Shown: piece after piece, positions 34,483 through 42,715 of the stretch | How the letters are laid out: each line of letters opens with the position of its first letter | Position numbering within the stretch: position 1 is the first letter of the stretch | Assembly: GCA_021413885.1 (NCBI GenBank) | Contig: JAIOPM010000060.1 | Span: forward strand, 1 to 64,000 | Source of the DNA: Planctomycetota bacterium | Lineage (GTDB): Bacteria; Planctomycetota; UBA1135; GCA-002686595 | DNA: 64,000 nucleotides | Direction: 5' to 3' | The notes under the pieces: model-generated | Told to the model about the DNA's origin: nothing | Seen by the model: only the letters and a program-made list of their open reading frames with translations | The model's database searches: none | Position numbers and translations under genes: made by a program

Positions 34483-35538
34483 ATGAAGACCGCACTCGTT
34501 CTTCCCTACGCACTCACTCTCGCTTCTCTGTTCGCGACGCAAGCACGCGCGCAGATCGTCGTGCAGGACGGCGACAACTTGAAGGCGATCGTGTCGGCCG
34601 CCGCGTCGGGCTCGGTGATCGAGATCCAGAGCAACGGCACGTTCGTCGGTTCGATCAAGTGGGCGGGCAAGGATCTCGTGATCCGAGCCGCCGCCGGATT
34701 CACGCCGACGCTCGGCGGAGCCGTCAACGTTCAGCACTCGCCGTCGGGCACGCGTGCGACGTTGGAGGGACTGCGACTGACGGGCGGGATCGGCGGCAGC
34801 GACGTGCTCGACGGAACCTTGGACATCCGCGTCGTCGACTGCGAACTCCGCGGGCTGACGTTCGTCGGCGGGCAAGGCAACTCGCGAACTTCGTTGAGCA
34901 TGTTGCGCAGCAGCATGCGCTCGTCCTTGGTCGTCTTGGCGGCGGACAACGCGATCACCCGCGTCGACGTCGGCCAGTCCACGTACGAACGTAGGCTCAT
35001 CGCCACCACCAGCGGTGCCGGTCGCATGGAGCTCGAGATGCACCGTTCTCGTGTCGGACTCGGCATCGATGCGCAGAGCACTTCGAGCACGAGCCTCCAA
35101 CTGCGCGTCGAGAGCTGTGTGATCGCGAATCCCGGAGCGTCAACTCCGGGCATTCGCACCTTCGGCAACGTCGCTGCGCGGCTCGTCAACGACACGATCA
35201 CCGGCTTCGGCATCGGCCTCGACGGCAACGGCACGACGACCGCGGAAAATCTCCTCGTGTTCGGCAATTCGGCGAGCGACCTCGGCGCCGCCGTCTCCGC
35301 GCCGCAAGTCGCCAACTCGTTGATCGAGGACGGAACCTTCGCAGGTCAGAACGGCAACTTCGGCGGCACGCCGCTCGTCGCGCCCAACTTCTCGTTGCTC
35401 CCGGGCTCGCTCGGGATCGATGCGGGCAACGACAACGCGCTCGGCATCGGCAAGCGCGACTTCTACGGCGCTCCGCGCATCCAAGACGGCGACGGCAACG
35501 GCACGAGCACGGTCGACGTCGGCGCGGTCGAGCTCTGA
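34483..35538 (+). CDS. Secreted parallel beta-helix protein
   Basis: A 351-residue protein with a signal peptide (MKTALVLPYALTLASLF ... ARA-Q) and a right-handed parallel beta-helix (many short strands, for example DNLKAIVSAAASGSVIEIQS, LDIRVVDCELRGLTFVGG, VAARLVNDTITGFGIGLDGN). The C-terminus (GSLGIDAGNDNALG ... DFYGAPRIQDGDGNG) is the choice-of-anchor Q type ending common in polysaccharide-associated or surface proteins. GAGGA lies 8 nt before the ATG. The 259-nt gap upstream shows no gene or clear promoter. It may bind or cleave surface glycans. Confidence 0.8.
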   Translation: MKTALVLPYALTLASLFATQARAQIVVQDGDNLKAIVSAAASGSVIEIQSNGTFVGSIKWAGKDLVIRAAAGFTPTLGGAVNVQHSPSGTRATLEGLRLTGGIGGSDVLDGTLDIRVVDCELRGLTFVGGQGNSRTSLSMLRSSMRSSLVVLAADNAITRVDVGQSTYERRLIATTSGAGRMELEMHRSRVGLGIDAQSTSSTSLQLRVESCVIANPGASTPGIRTFGNVAARLVNDTITGFGIGLDGNGTTTAENLLVFGNSASDLGAAVSAPQVANSLIEDGTFAGQNGNFGGTPLVAPNFSLLPGSLGIDAGNDNALGIGKRDFYGAPRIQDGDGNGTSTVDVGAVEL

Positions 35539-35656
35539 GCTTCTTCAGACTCGAACCAGAATCTTCGGGGGCGGAGCATCGGTGCGGGGCTTCGCACTCC
35601 GAAGTTCCTCGACGGGGATACCATGGCGTGAACCGCTCCAGCATTTCTCCCGACTT

Positions 35657-35661
35657 GGAGG
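35657..35661 (+). promoter_or_regulatory. Ribosome-binding site GGAGG deciding a GTG start
   Basis: GGAGG ends 9 nt before the GTG at 35671, which starts a signal peptide. A TACCAT -10-like hexamer lies at 35619-35624. Confidence 0.5.
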
Positions 35662-35670
35662 CCGCGCGCC

Positions 35671-37386
35671 GTGGATCATCGAATCGTCGTCCTGTCGTCG
35701 TTGTTCATCGGATGGATTCCCGCGGCCGCTGCGCAATCGACGTCGCGGGCGAGTGTCAATTCCGGCGGCGTGATCGCCAAAGGATCGAGCGGCTTTCAGT
35801 CGCTCTCCGCTGACGGGCGCTTCGTCGCGTTCAGTAGCGATGCCCCCAATCTGGTCTCCGTGGACACGAACCAGCAGAACGACGTTTTCGTGTATGACCG
35901 AGCGGACGGGCACACCGAGATCGTCAGTCTCTCGAGCGGCGGTTCACAGGGTGACGGCGCCAGCGTTCGGCCTTCCTGCTCCAGCGACGGGCGCTTCATC
36001 GCTTTCGAGAGCGACGCGAACAATCTCGCGGCGGGGGACAGTGGATCCATCCGCGATGTCTTCCTGCGCGATCGGCAACTGGGTACGACGTTGTGCGCGA
36101 GCGTCACTCCCGGCGGTGTGACGGGCAACGGCCCAAGCAGCGTGCCGTGCATGTCCGGCGACGGACGAGTCGTCGCATTCGCGAGCGAGGCGACCAATCT
36201 GCTCGTCGGTGATACCAACGGCTTCGCGGATATCTTCGCGTTCGACACGGTTTCAGGAACGCTGGAATTGGTCAGCCAGAGCACGCTGGGCGTACACGGC
36301 GACGGGCACAGCGGTTCGGTGGGTCGGAGTCCGTCGTGGGTTTCGAACGACGGCAACCTCGTCGTCTTCGCCAGTTCTGCATCGACGCTCGTGCCGAACG
36401 ACAACAACCACGCGACCGACGTCTTCCTTCGCGATCGCGCGACGGGCATCACGTCGCGCCTCAGCCTGAATTCGCTCGGCGTCGAGTCGAACGGCGGCAC
36501 CGATCCCAATCTGTCGCCGGACGGGCGGTTCGTCGTGTTCGTTGCCGGCGCGCTGCTCCCGGAGGACGTCAACGGCTTCGGCGACGTCTACGTCCTCGAT
36601 AGGAACACGGGGTTGCTCGACCTCGTCAGCGACGCGACGAGTGGAACTCAGGGAAACGCGAGCGCTCTCGGGTGCAACGTTTCGGCGGACGGTCGCTTCG
36701 TCGCGTTCGGATCGAGCGCGACGAATCTCGTCCCGGGTGACACGAACGGCTTCATCGACGTCTTCCTGCACGATCGCGTCGCCGGCACGACGATTCGCGT
36801 GAGCACGAGCACCCTCGGCGCGGAGGGGGACGAACACGCCGCCGATCCGGACATCGACGACGCGGGCTCGACCGTGGTCTTTTGGGGGCGCGAGACGAGC
36901 CTCGTTCCCGGCGACTCGAATGGAGCGCACGACGTCTTTCTCGTGGACACAGGCACGCCGATCCCCGTGTCGGTGTATTGCCCGGCGAAGAAGAACAGCA
37001 AGAACTGCTTCCCGAGGATCACCTCGAGCGGCCTGCCTCGACTGAGCGGCTACGACTCGTTCTTCATCAGCGCGACGCAGGTGCTCAACAACAAGTCGGG
37101 CATGCTCGTGTGGGGGAGTACGGCCGCGACCTTGCCGTTTCACGGCGGTTGGCTGTGCGTTCAACCGCCGCTCGTGCGCGCGCAAGTCGCCGGTTCTGGC
37201 GGGACGTCGGGTGCCGCCAACTGCTCGGGTGCGCAGTCGTTCCACTTCGGACAGTCCTACATGACCGCGCACGCAGTGACGGCAGGGCAGACCGTTTACG
37301 CTCAGTTCTGGAGCCGCGATCCGGGCTTCCCACCGCCGGACGACATCGGTCTGACCGATGCGATCCAGTTCACCGTGGCACCGTGA
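35671..37386 (+). CDS. Secreted TolB-like propeller with shared C-terminal domain
   Basis: A 571-residue protein starting at GTG with a signal peptide (IVVLSSLFIGWIPAAAA-Q). About six PD40/TolB-like repeats follow (SLSADGRFVAFSSDAPNL, DTNQQNDVFVYDRADG and similar), each pairing S.DGR.VAF with a D.NG..D.F..D. block. Residues ~436-571 (36976-37383) are the shared C-terminal domain: YCPAKKNSKNCFPR, VLNNKSGML, GGWLCVQPPLVR, NCSG, FWSRDPG. The protein is probably exported and held at the surface; the propeller's partner is unknown. Codon use is slightly less GC-rich than in neighbours. Confidence 0.85.
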   Translation: MDHRIVVLSSLFIGWIPAAAAQSTSRASVNSGGVIAKGSSGFQSLSADGRFVAFSSDAPNLVSVDTNQQNDVFVYDRADGHTEIVSLSSGGSQGDGASVRPSCSSDGRFIAFESDANNLAAGDSGSIRDVFLRDRQLGTTLCASVTPGGVTGNGPSSVPCMSGDGRVVAFASEATNLLVGDTNGFADIFAFDTVSGTLELVSQSTLGVHGDGHSGSVGRSPSWVSNDGNLVVFASSASTLVPNDNNHATDVFLRDRATGITSRLSLNSLGVESNGGTDPNLSPDGRFVVFVAGALLPEDVNGFGDVYVLDRNTGLLDLVSDATSGTQGNASALGCNVSADGRFVAFGSSATNLVPGDTNGFIDVFLHDRVAGTTIRVSTSTLGAEGDEHAADPDIDDAGSTVVFWGRETSLVPGDSNGAHDVFLVDTGTPIPVSVYCPAKKNSKNCFPRITSSGLPRLSGYDSFFISATQVLNNKSGMLVWGSTAATLPFHGGWLCVQPPLVRAQVAGSGGTSGAANCSGAQSFHFGQSYMTAHAVTAGQTVYAQFWSRDPGFPPPDDIGLTDAIQFTVAP

Positions 37387-37494
37387 CGTCGCCGCGCTGT
37401 CGCACCGCATTCGTTGAGCGGCGAACGACTGCGCATCACCCCGGATGGGCCCGCGGACGGCCGCTGGAGCCTGCGAAGCGAAATTGCTTCGTGC

Positions 37495-37500
37495 TAGACT
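37495..37500 (+). promoter_or_regulatory. -10-like TAGACT upstream of the radical SAM gene
   Basis: TAGACT lies 132 nt before the ATG at 37633, preceded by a cgaagc/gcttcg hairpin at 37474-37491. It implies a leader of about 125 nt. I saw no cobalamin riboswitch signature in it. Confidence 0.3.
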
Positions 37501-37632
37501 CCGGCGTTGATCGGATCGGAGCCGATCCTCCCCCCGAGCGGCGTGCACGTTCGCGCCTCGGATTCAGGATCGCGGTCTGGAGCGAGACCCCGGCGCGCTC
37601 CGATCCTTGCACCTCGCCGTCCCCGGATCTCC

Positions 37633-39687
37633 ATGCGCATCTACCTCGCCGACCTCGGTCACAACCTGCTCACCAAGAGCTCGGACGTCTACCCGTTGGG
37701 CGTCGCCAACCTGGTGACGTTCGCGGGCGCGCACCTGAAGCTCCCGGCGAACGTCGGCAAGGTCGAGTACGCGCTCTTCCGCGAGCCCCAGGATCTGAAG
37801 GTCGCGATCGATCGCGCGGCGCCGGACGTGCTCGGCCTCTCGAACTACGCGTGGAACGAGGAACTCGCCTACCACTTCGCGACCTACGCGAAGCGCAAGA
37901 ACCCGCGCACGTTGACGGTGATGGGCGGACCGAACTGGCCGCTGTTCGACCATGTGCAGGAGACGTTCTTGCGCGGGCTGCCGGACGTCGATTGCTACGT
38001 CGACGGGCCGACGTACGAGGGCGAGCAAGCGTTCCTCAACCTGCTCCAACGCTTCGTCGACGTCGGCGCGCGCCGTGAAGGCGTGCTCGACGCGAAGATC
38101 CCCGGCATCGATTGGATCGATCGCAAGACCGGCGCGTTCGTCAAGGGCGGTGACGTCGAGCGCATCCAAGACCTCGACGTGATCCCCTCGCCGTACACGT
38201 CGGGCTGGCTCGATCCGTACCTCGCGACCGGCTACTTCCCGATGATGCAGATCGCGCGCGGGTGCCCGTTCACCTGCGCCTTCTGCAACTCGGGCGTCAA
38301 GTCGAACACGCGTGTCTTCGCGCACTCGGTGCAGAACGTGAAAGACGATCTGCTCTACCTCGCCGAGCGCATCAAGCCCGAGATCACGCTCTGCTTCGCC
38401 GACGACAACTTCGGCATGTACGAGCGCGACGAGGAGATCGCCGACTACATCGGTTGGCTCCAGGACACGTACAACTGGCCGCGCTACATCCGCACGACCA
38501 CCGGCAAGAACAAGGGCGAGCGCATCATCAAGGTGATGCGCAAGGTGCGCGGCGCATTGCCGATGACCGCCGCGGTGCAGTCCATGAATCCGGTCGTGCT
38601 GAAGAACATCAAGCGCGACAACATCAAGCTCTCGACCTACATGGAGATCCAGAAGGAACTGGATTCGATGGGGATGCAGAGCTACGGCGAGTTGATCCTC
38701 TGCTTGCCCGGCGAGACGCGGCCGAGCTTCATGAAGGCGGTCAACGACTTGCTCGACGCGGGCGCGAAGCGCATCAGCGCGCACCAACTGATGTTGCTGC
38801 ATGGCGCCGAGCTCGCCAATCCCGACCAACGCGCGAAGTTCGGCTTCGACACGCGCTTCCGCGTCGTCGCGCGCAACATCGGCGACTACACCGGCGAGCC
38901 GATCATCGAAGTGGAGGAGATGGTCGTCTCGACGCCGGACTTCAGCTTCCAGGATTACCTGGACACGCGCGTCTTCCACTTGCTGCTGACGATCTTCTAC
39001 TACGAAGGCAACTACGAAGAGCCCTTCGAGTTCGCGCGCCAACACGGCGTCAAGCCGTTCGATCTCGTCGTGCACATGCAGAAGATGCTCGAGCAGGCGC
39101 CGGCCGAGTTCCGCAAGGTGATCGCCGACTTCCTGGTCGAGACCAACCAGGAGATCTTCATGTCGCGCCAAGCCTGCCTCGACTGGGCGAAGGCGCACTA
39201 CACCGAGCTCGTCGACGGCACGCTCGGCGGCAACTTGTTGTCGAAGTACTCGATGATCGGCCGCTTCCTCGCGACGCAACCCGGCCTCGACTTCCTCGAG
39301 AAGGTGGTCGCGAACGTGCTCGTCGAACGCAACGCCGCGCACGATCCGAAGGAGCTCGCGACGATCTTCGAATACCTGCGCGCGGTCGTCCTGCACGTGC
39401 CGTTCGCGGAAACGCTGCCGCGTCGCGTAAAGTGGGTGACGAGTTGGGACGTCGACGCGTGGATCGGCGAGCGATACGCGAAGCCGCTGTCGGACTACCG
39501 CCTCGACGCGCCGCGCACGTTCTTCGCCGAAGTCGCGCCGGACAAACGCGCGTTGATCGAGACCAAGCTCGCGACGTTCGGCGAGCACCCGTCGGGCCTC
39601 GGCAAGTTCACGCGGACGATGTTCGCGCGCGACTTGCGCCGCAGCTTCGCGCCGTCGCGTCCGCGGCTCGAGGGAGCCAAGGCGTGA
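37633..39687 (+). CDS. B12-binding-type radical SAM enzyme
   Basis: A 684-residue protein starting MRIYLADLGHN. An N-terminal B12-binding-like alpha/beta domain (residues ~1-190) precedes a radical SAM barrel with the 4Fe-4S motif C-x3-C-x2-C in ARGCPFTCAFCNSG, then ADDNFGMYERDEE and a C-terminal ~250-residue helical extension. Class B radical SAM enzymes of this architecture methylate unactivated carbons or do related chemistry; the substrate is unknown. It overlaps the next glycosyltransferase gene by GTGA, so a glycan or lipid substrate is plausible. A TTG start at 37507 would add 42 residues without family character. Confidence 0.85.
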   Translation: MRIYLADLGHNLLTKSSDVYPLGVANLVTFAGAHLKLPANVGKVEYALFREPQDLKVAIDRAAPDVLGLSNYAWNEELAYHFATYAKRKNPRTLTVMGGPNWPLFDHVQETFLRGLPDVDCYVDGPTYEGEQAFLNLLQRFVDVGARREGVLDAKIPGIDWIDRKTGAFVKGGDVERIQDLDVIPSPYTSGWLDPYLATGYFPMMQIARGCPFTCAFCNSGVKSNTRVFAHSVQNVKDDLLYLAERIKPEITLCFADDNFGMYERDEEIADYIGWLQDTYNWPRYIRTTTGKNKGERIIKVMRKVRGALPMTAAVQSMNPVVLKNIKRDNIKLSTYMEIQKELDSMGMQSYGELILCLPGETRPSFMKAVNDLLDAGAKRISAHQLMLLHGAELANPDQRAKFGFDTRFRVVARNIGDYTGEPIIEVEEMVVSTPDFSFQDYLDTRVFHLLLTIFYYEGNYEEPFEFARQHGVKPFDLVVHMQKMLEQAPAEFRKVIADFLVETNQEIFMSRQACLDWAKAHYTELVDGTLGGNLLSKYSMIGRFLATQPGLDFLEKVVANVLVERNAAHDPKELATIFEYLRAVVLHVPFAETLPRRVKWVTSWDVDAWIGERYAKPLSDYRLDAPRTFFAEVAPDKRALIETKLATFGEHPSGLGKFTRTMFARDLRRSFAPSRPRLEGAKA

Positions 39688-40463
39688 ACGCGGGAGAGCT
39701 CCCCGAACTCTCGCTGATCATGCCCTGCTACAACGAGCAGGAAGCGATCCCGTACACGATCCCGCAGCTCGTGCAGGCCTTCGCGAAGGGCGGGCATCGC
39801 CTCGAACTCATCGCGGTCGACAACGGCTCGAAGGACCGCACCGGCGAAGTGATCAAGGCGTTCGAAGCGCTGGGCACCGGCGTCGTCCACCACCGCGTCG
39901 AGCCGAACGAAGGCTACGGCAACGGCGTGTTGAAGACGTTCGCGGTCTGCCGCGCGCCGTGGATCGGCATCATCCCCGCCGACGGCCAAGTCGACGCGGA
40001 AGACGTCGCGCGTCTCTTCGACGCGATCAAACACACCGACGGCATGGTGCTCGGCAAAGTGCGCCGGCGCTTCCGCATGGACGGTCCGCTGCGCAAGGTC
40101 GTGTCGATCGCGTACAACGCGCTCGTCTACGTGCTCTATCCGAAGCTCGGCTCGATCGACATCAACGGGAGCCCGAAGATGATCCACCGCGACGTGCTCG
40201 CGGTGATGGACTGCAAGGAGAAGCAGTGGTTCCTCGATCCCGAGATGATGATCAAGGCCCACCACCTCGGCGTGCGCGTCCTCGAGATGAACGTTTTCGC
40301 GCGGATGCGTTCGAACGGTCTCTCGCACGTCCGCGGTTCGACGTGCATCGAGTTCCTGAAGAAGCTGCTCGCGTATCGCTTCGGCGGCGCGCTGAACGAG
40401 TGGCGCAAGACGCACCGCAAGGTCGTTTTCGCGTCGAACGAGCACGAAGTCGCGGCGCGCTGA
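39684..40463 (+). CDS. Family 2 glycosyltransferase
   Basis: A 259-residue GT-A enzyme without membrane segments. It has LSLIMPCYNEQEAIPYTIPQ, the donor site VDNGSKDRTGE, and a D-x-D-like IPADGQVDAEDV. It resembles polyprenyl-phosphate sugar synthases. The GTG start overlaps the radical SAM stop (39684-39687), indicating joint translation and probably joint action on one lipid-linked sugar. Confidence 0.85.
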   Translation: MNAGELPELSLIMPCYNEQEAIPYTIPQLVQAFAKGGHRLELIAVDNGSKDRTGEVIKAFEALGTGVVHHRVEPNEGYGNGVLKTFAVCRAPWIGIIPADGQVDAEDVARLFDAIKHTDGMVLGKVRRRFRMDGPLRKVVSIAYNALVYVLYPKLGSIDINGSPKMIHRDVLAVMDCKEKQWFLDPEMMIKAHHLGVRVLEMNVFARMRSNGLSHVRGSTCIEFLKKLLAYRFGGALNEWRKTHRKVVFASNEHEVAAR

Positions 40464-40590
40464 CACCCGTTCGCGCGGCTCGATCACTCGGGCGAGGCGG
40501 CGCGATCGAAAGGCCTGAAGCGCGCGCCGGGTCGCGCACGCCGACAATCGCCGCCGACCCTCGAGCCGTCCACGACGGCAGGAGATTCGG

Positions 40591-41739
40591 ATGAACACTC
40601 GGATTGCATCGACTTCTACGAGCCGCTCGGTGCGGCGCTTGGCTTCGCTCGGAATCGTGTCGCTGTGCGCGGCGTTGTCCGCACGTTGCGCCGTCGCTCA
40701 AAGCCCGAGCTCGACCGCGACGCACGTCCCCGGCCCCGAAGCGACCGATCTGGTCGCTCGCACGCACGGCACCATCGCGATCGATCATCCGCACGGCGGG
40801 ATCGAGACGATCGAGCTGCCGACTCAGGTCGCGCGTCTCCCGCGCGCGCCCGGGCCCGAGCAACTGACGGCGCATTCGCTCGCCGGTCCGGACGCGCACG
40901 GGCGCATCGCGTTCGTCGCGAACGACATGACGGCCGAGCGCCACGAGCTCGACCTGCTCGAAGTCGACGGACGCACGACGCGCCTCTTCGCGGCCGAGGG
41001 CGACGCGCTGTGGAGCCGCGTCGCCGGTCGCAACCTCGCGTTGTCGAACGACGGCCGACGCGTCGCGCTCGTGCGCGCCGCGGACGGCGTGACGTTCCGT
41101 TCTCCCGACGCGTACGTGATCGAGGGCGAACTCGGCATCTGGGACACCGCGACGCACACCGAGCTGATGATGCGCTCGCGCGTGCTCGACGACACGCTGA
41201 GCTGGTTCCCCGACGGACGCCGCTTGGCGTTCACGGCGTTGGTGCCGCGCGCGGAGGCCGAGGCGTTGCTCGCGACCGAAGTCGAGCCGTCCGATGCGTT
41301 CGGTCGCGCGACCTTGGCGTGGAAGCGCGTGGCGGTCGTGCACGTGCTCGACGTCGAGAGCGGCCAGGCGACTCCGCTGCACGTCGGCGAGCGTCCGATC
41401 GTGTCGACCGACGGTCGCACGCTCGTCCTGCACGACTTCGAGCAGCGTTGGCGCGTCGTCGACATCGAGTCGCGCCATTCGCGTCCGTTCACGGCGCCGG
41501 GCGCCGTCGCGCCGGGCGCGATCGCGTTCGTCGACGCGCACACGGTGCTCTACTGGGCGCTGCCGACGGAAGGGCTCGCGCTGAAGTACACGGAGAGCAA
41601 CAGTCCGTTGGTCGGCAAGAAGACGATGCGCACGCTCAAGCTCGTCGACCTGCGCGACGGCCGCTTCCAAACGGTCGTGCCCTACATCGATCCGCGCCGC
41701 AGCGTCAGCTTCGGCGGCGCGTCGGGTCCGCTGCACTGA
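40591..41739 (+). CDS. Exported WD40/TolB-like propeller protein
   Basis: A 382-residue protein with an N-terminal signal segment (SLGIVSLCAALSARCAVAQ) and propeller-like repeats (NLALSNDGRRVALVRAADG, SWFPDGRRLAFTALV, GERPIVSTDGRTLVLHDFE). There is no catalytic motif. AGGAG at 40580-40584 lies 6 nt before the ATG. It may be a periplasmic scaffold or sensor; its partner is unknown. Confidence 0.7.
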   Translation: MNTRIASTSTSRSVRRLASLGIVSLCAALSARCAVAQSPSSTATHVPGPEATDLVARTHGTIAIDHPHGGIETIELPTQVARLPRAPGPEQLTAHSLAGPDAHGRIAFVANDMTAERHELDLLEVDGRTTRLFAAEGDALWSRVAGRNLALSNDGRRVALVRAADGVTFRSPDAYVIEGELGIWDTATHTELMMRSRVLDDTLSWFPDGRRLAFTALVPRAEAEALLATEVEPSDAFGRATLAWKRVAVVHVLDVESGQATPLHVGERPIVSTDGRTLVLHDFEQRWRVVDIESRHSRPFTAPGAVAPGAIAFVDAHTVLYWALPTEGLALKYTESNSPLVGKKTMRTLKLVDLRDGRFQTVVPYIDPRRSVSFGGASGPLH

Positions 41740-41778
41740 CGACGGTCGGCGCGTCGTTCGCTTCCCGGGGCGACGCGC

Positions 41779-41784
41779 TATCTT
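41779..41784 (+). promoter_or_regulatory. -10-like TATCTT before the EEP-family gene
   Basis: TATCTT ends 7 nt before the GTG at 41792, suggesting a leaderless message. Confidence 0.4.
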
Positions 41785-41791
41785 CGGTTGC

Positions 41792-42706
41792 GTGTGGAGC
41801 GCGAACGTTCGTCCCGCGGCAAGAGGGAAGTGGTGGAGACGAGCGCTCGTGTTCGCGTCCGTCGCACTCGTGGTGGCGCTCGCCGCCTTCGCCTACAACG
41901 GCCTGAACACGAGTTGGCGCGCGCCGGAGTTCGTGAGCACGGGCGCTGAAGCGCGGCGCGGTCCGTACCGCGAACTCCGCGTGATGGCCTTCAACGCCGC
42001 GAAGGCGCGCTTCTACGAAGGCGGCGAGTTCAGGGACGTGCAGGATGTCGCCGCCGAACTCGATGCGTTCGCCGCAGTGATCGAGCGCGAGAACTGCGAT
42101 CTGGTCCAGCTCTCCGAGATCGTCCAGGAGTGCGGGCCCGAGCCGCTCGATCAAGTCGACTACCTCGCGCGCAAAGGCGCCTTCGCGTTCCGCGCGGCGA
42201 GCGAGAACTACAGCTTCGGCCTGCCGTTCTTCCGCATTCGCTCGGGCAACGCGTTGCTCTCGCGCGTGCCGTTGCGGGCGCTCGAGACGGTGCAGCTCGC
42301 GGGCTCGACGCCGTTCTGGAGTCCGACCGACAACCGTCGCGTGTTGTGGTGCGAACTCGAGCTCGGCGGCGAGCCGTTGCTCGTCGCCTCGGTGCGCAAC
42401 GCTTCGCGCGACCTCGCGAACAACCTCGTGCAGACGCGCGAGCTCCTCGACTACGTCGATGTTCGTCCGGCGCTGCTGCTCGGCGACTTCAACGCGGAGC
42501 CGCAGGACGCGTCGCTGCAACTCCTGCGAGCGAGCGGTCGTTTCACCGGCTTCGCGGACGCGCCCGCGACGTTTCCGAGCTCCTCGCCGCGTCGACGGAT
42601 CGATCACGTTCTCGCGCCGGCCGGGTGGACGCTCGTCGAGCAACACGTCGTCGCGGCCGGCCGCTCCGATCACCTCGCGGTCGTCGCGACGTTCCGCTTG
42701 CCGTGA
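41792..42706 (+). CDS. Endonuclease/exonuclease/phosphatase-family membrane protein
   Basis: A 304-residue protein with one N-terminal membrane segment (ALVFASVALVVALAAFAYNG) and an EEP (DNase I-like) domain: LRVMAFNAA at the first metal site, LVQLSEIVQECG, then LLLGDFNAEPQD and the C-terminal SDHLAVVATF with the catalytic His. Family members cleave DNA, RNA or phosphoinositides; the membrane anchor suggests an extracytoplasmic phosphodiesterase. It converges on recQ with 9 nt between stops. Confidence 0.85.
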   Translation: MWSANVRPAARGKWWRRALVFASVALVVALAAFAYNGLNTSWRAPEFVSTGAEARRGPYRELRVMAFNAAKARFYEGGEFRDVQDVAAELDAFAAVIERENCDLVQLSEIVQECGPEPLDQVDYLARKGAFAFRAASENYSFGLPFFRIRSGNALLSRVPLRALETVQLAGSTPFWSPTDNRRVLWCELELGGEPLLVASVRNASRDLANNLVQTRELLDYVDVRPALLLGDFNAEPQDASLQLLRASGRFTGFADAPATFPSSSPRRRIDHVLAPAGWTLVEQHVVAAGRSDHLAVVATFRLP

Positions 42707-42715
42707 GCGCGACGT

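Noticed and set aside
37507..37632. A TTG start adding 42 residues to the radical SAM protein, with TAGACT 6 nt before it
   Set aside because: The added residues are low-complexity Arg/Pro/Ser without family character; the B12-type fold begins at MRIYLADLG. The motif is more likely a promoter for a leadered message.
37387..37632. A cobalamin riboswitch upstream of the B12-type radical SAM gene
   Set aside because: I looked for a B12-box-like sequence and paired arms and found only a 6-bp hairpin.
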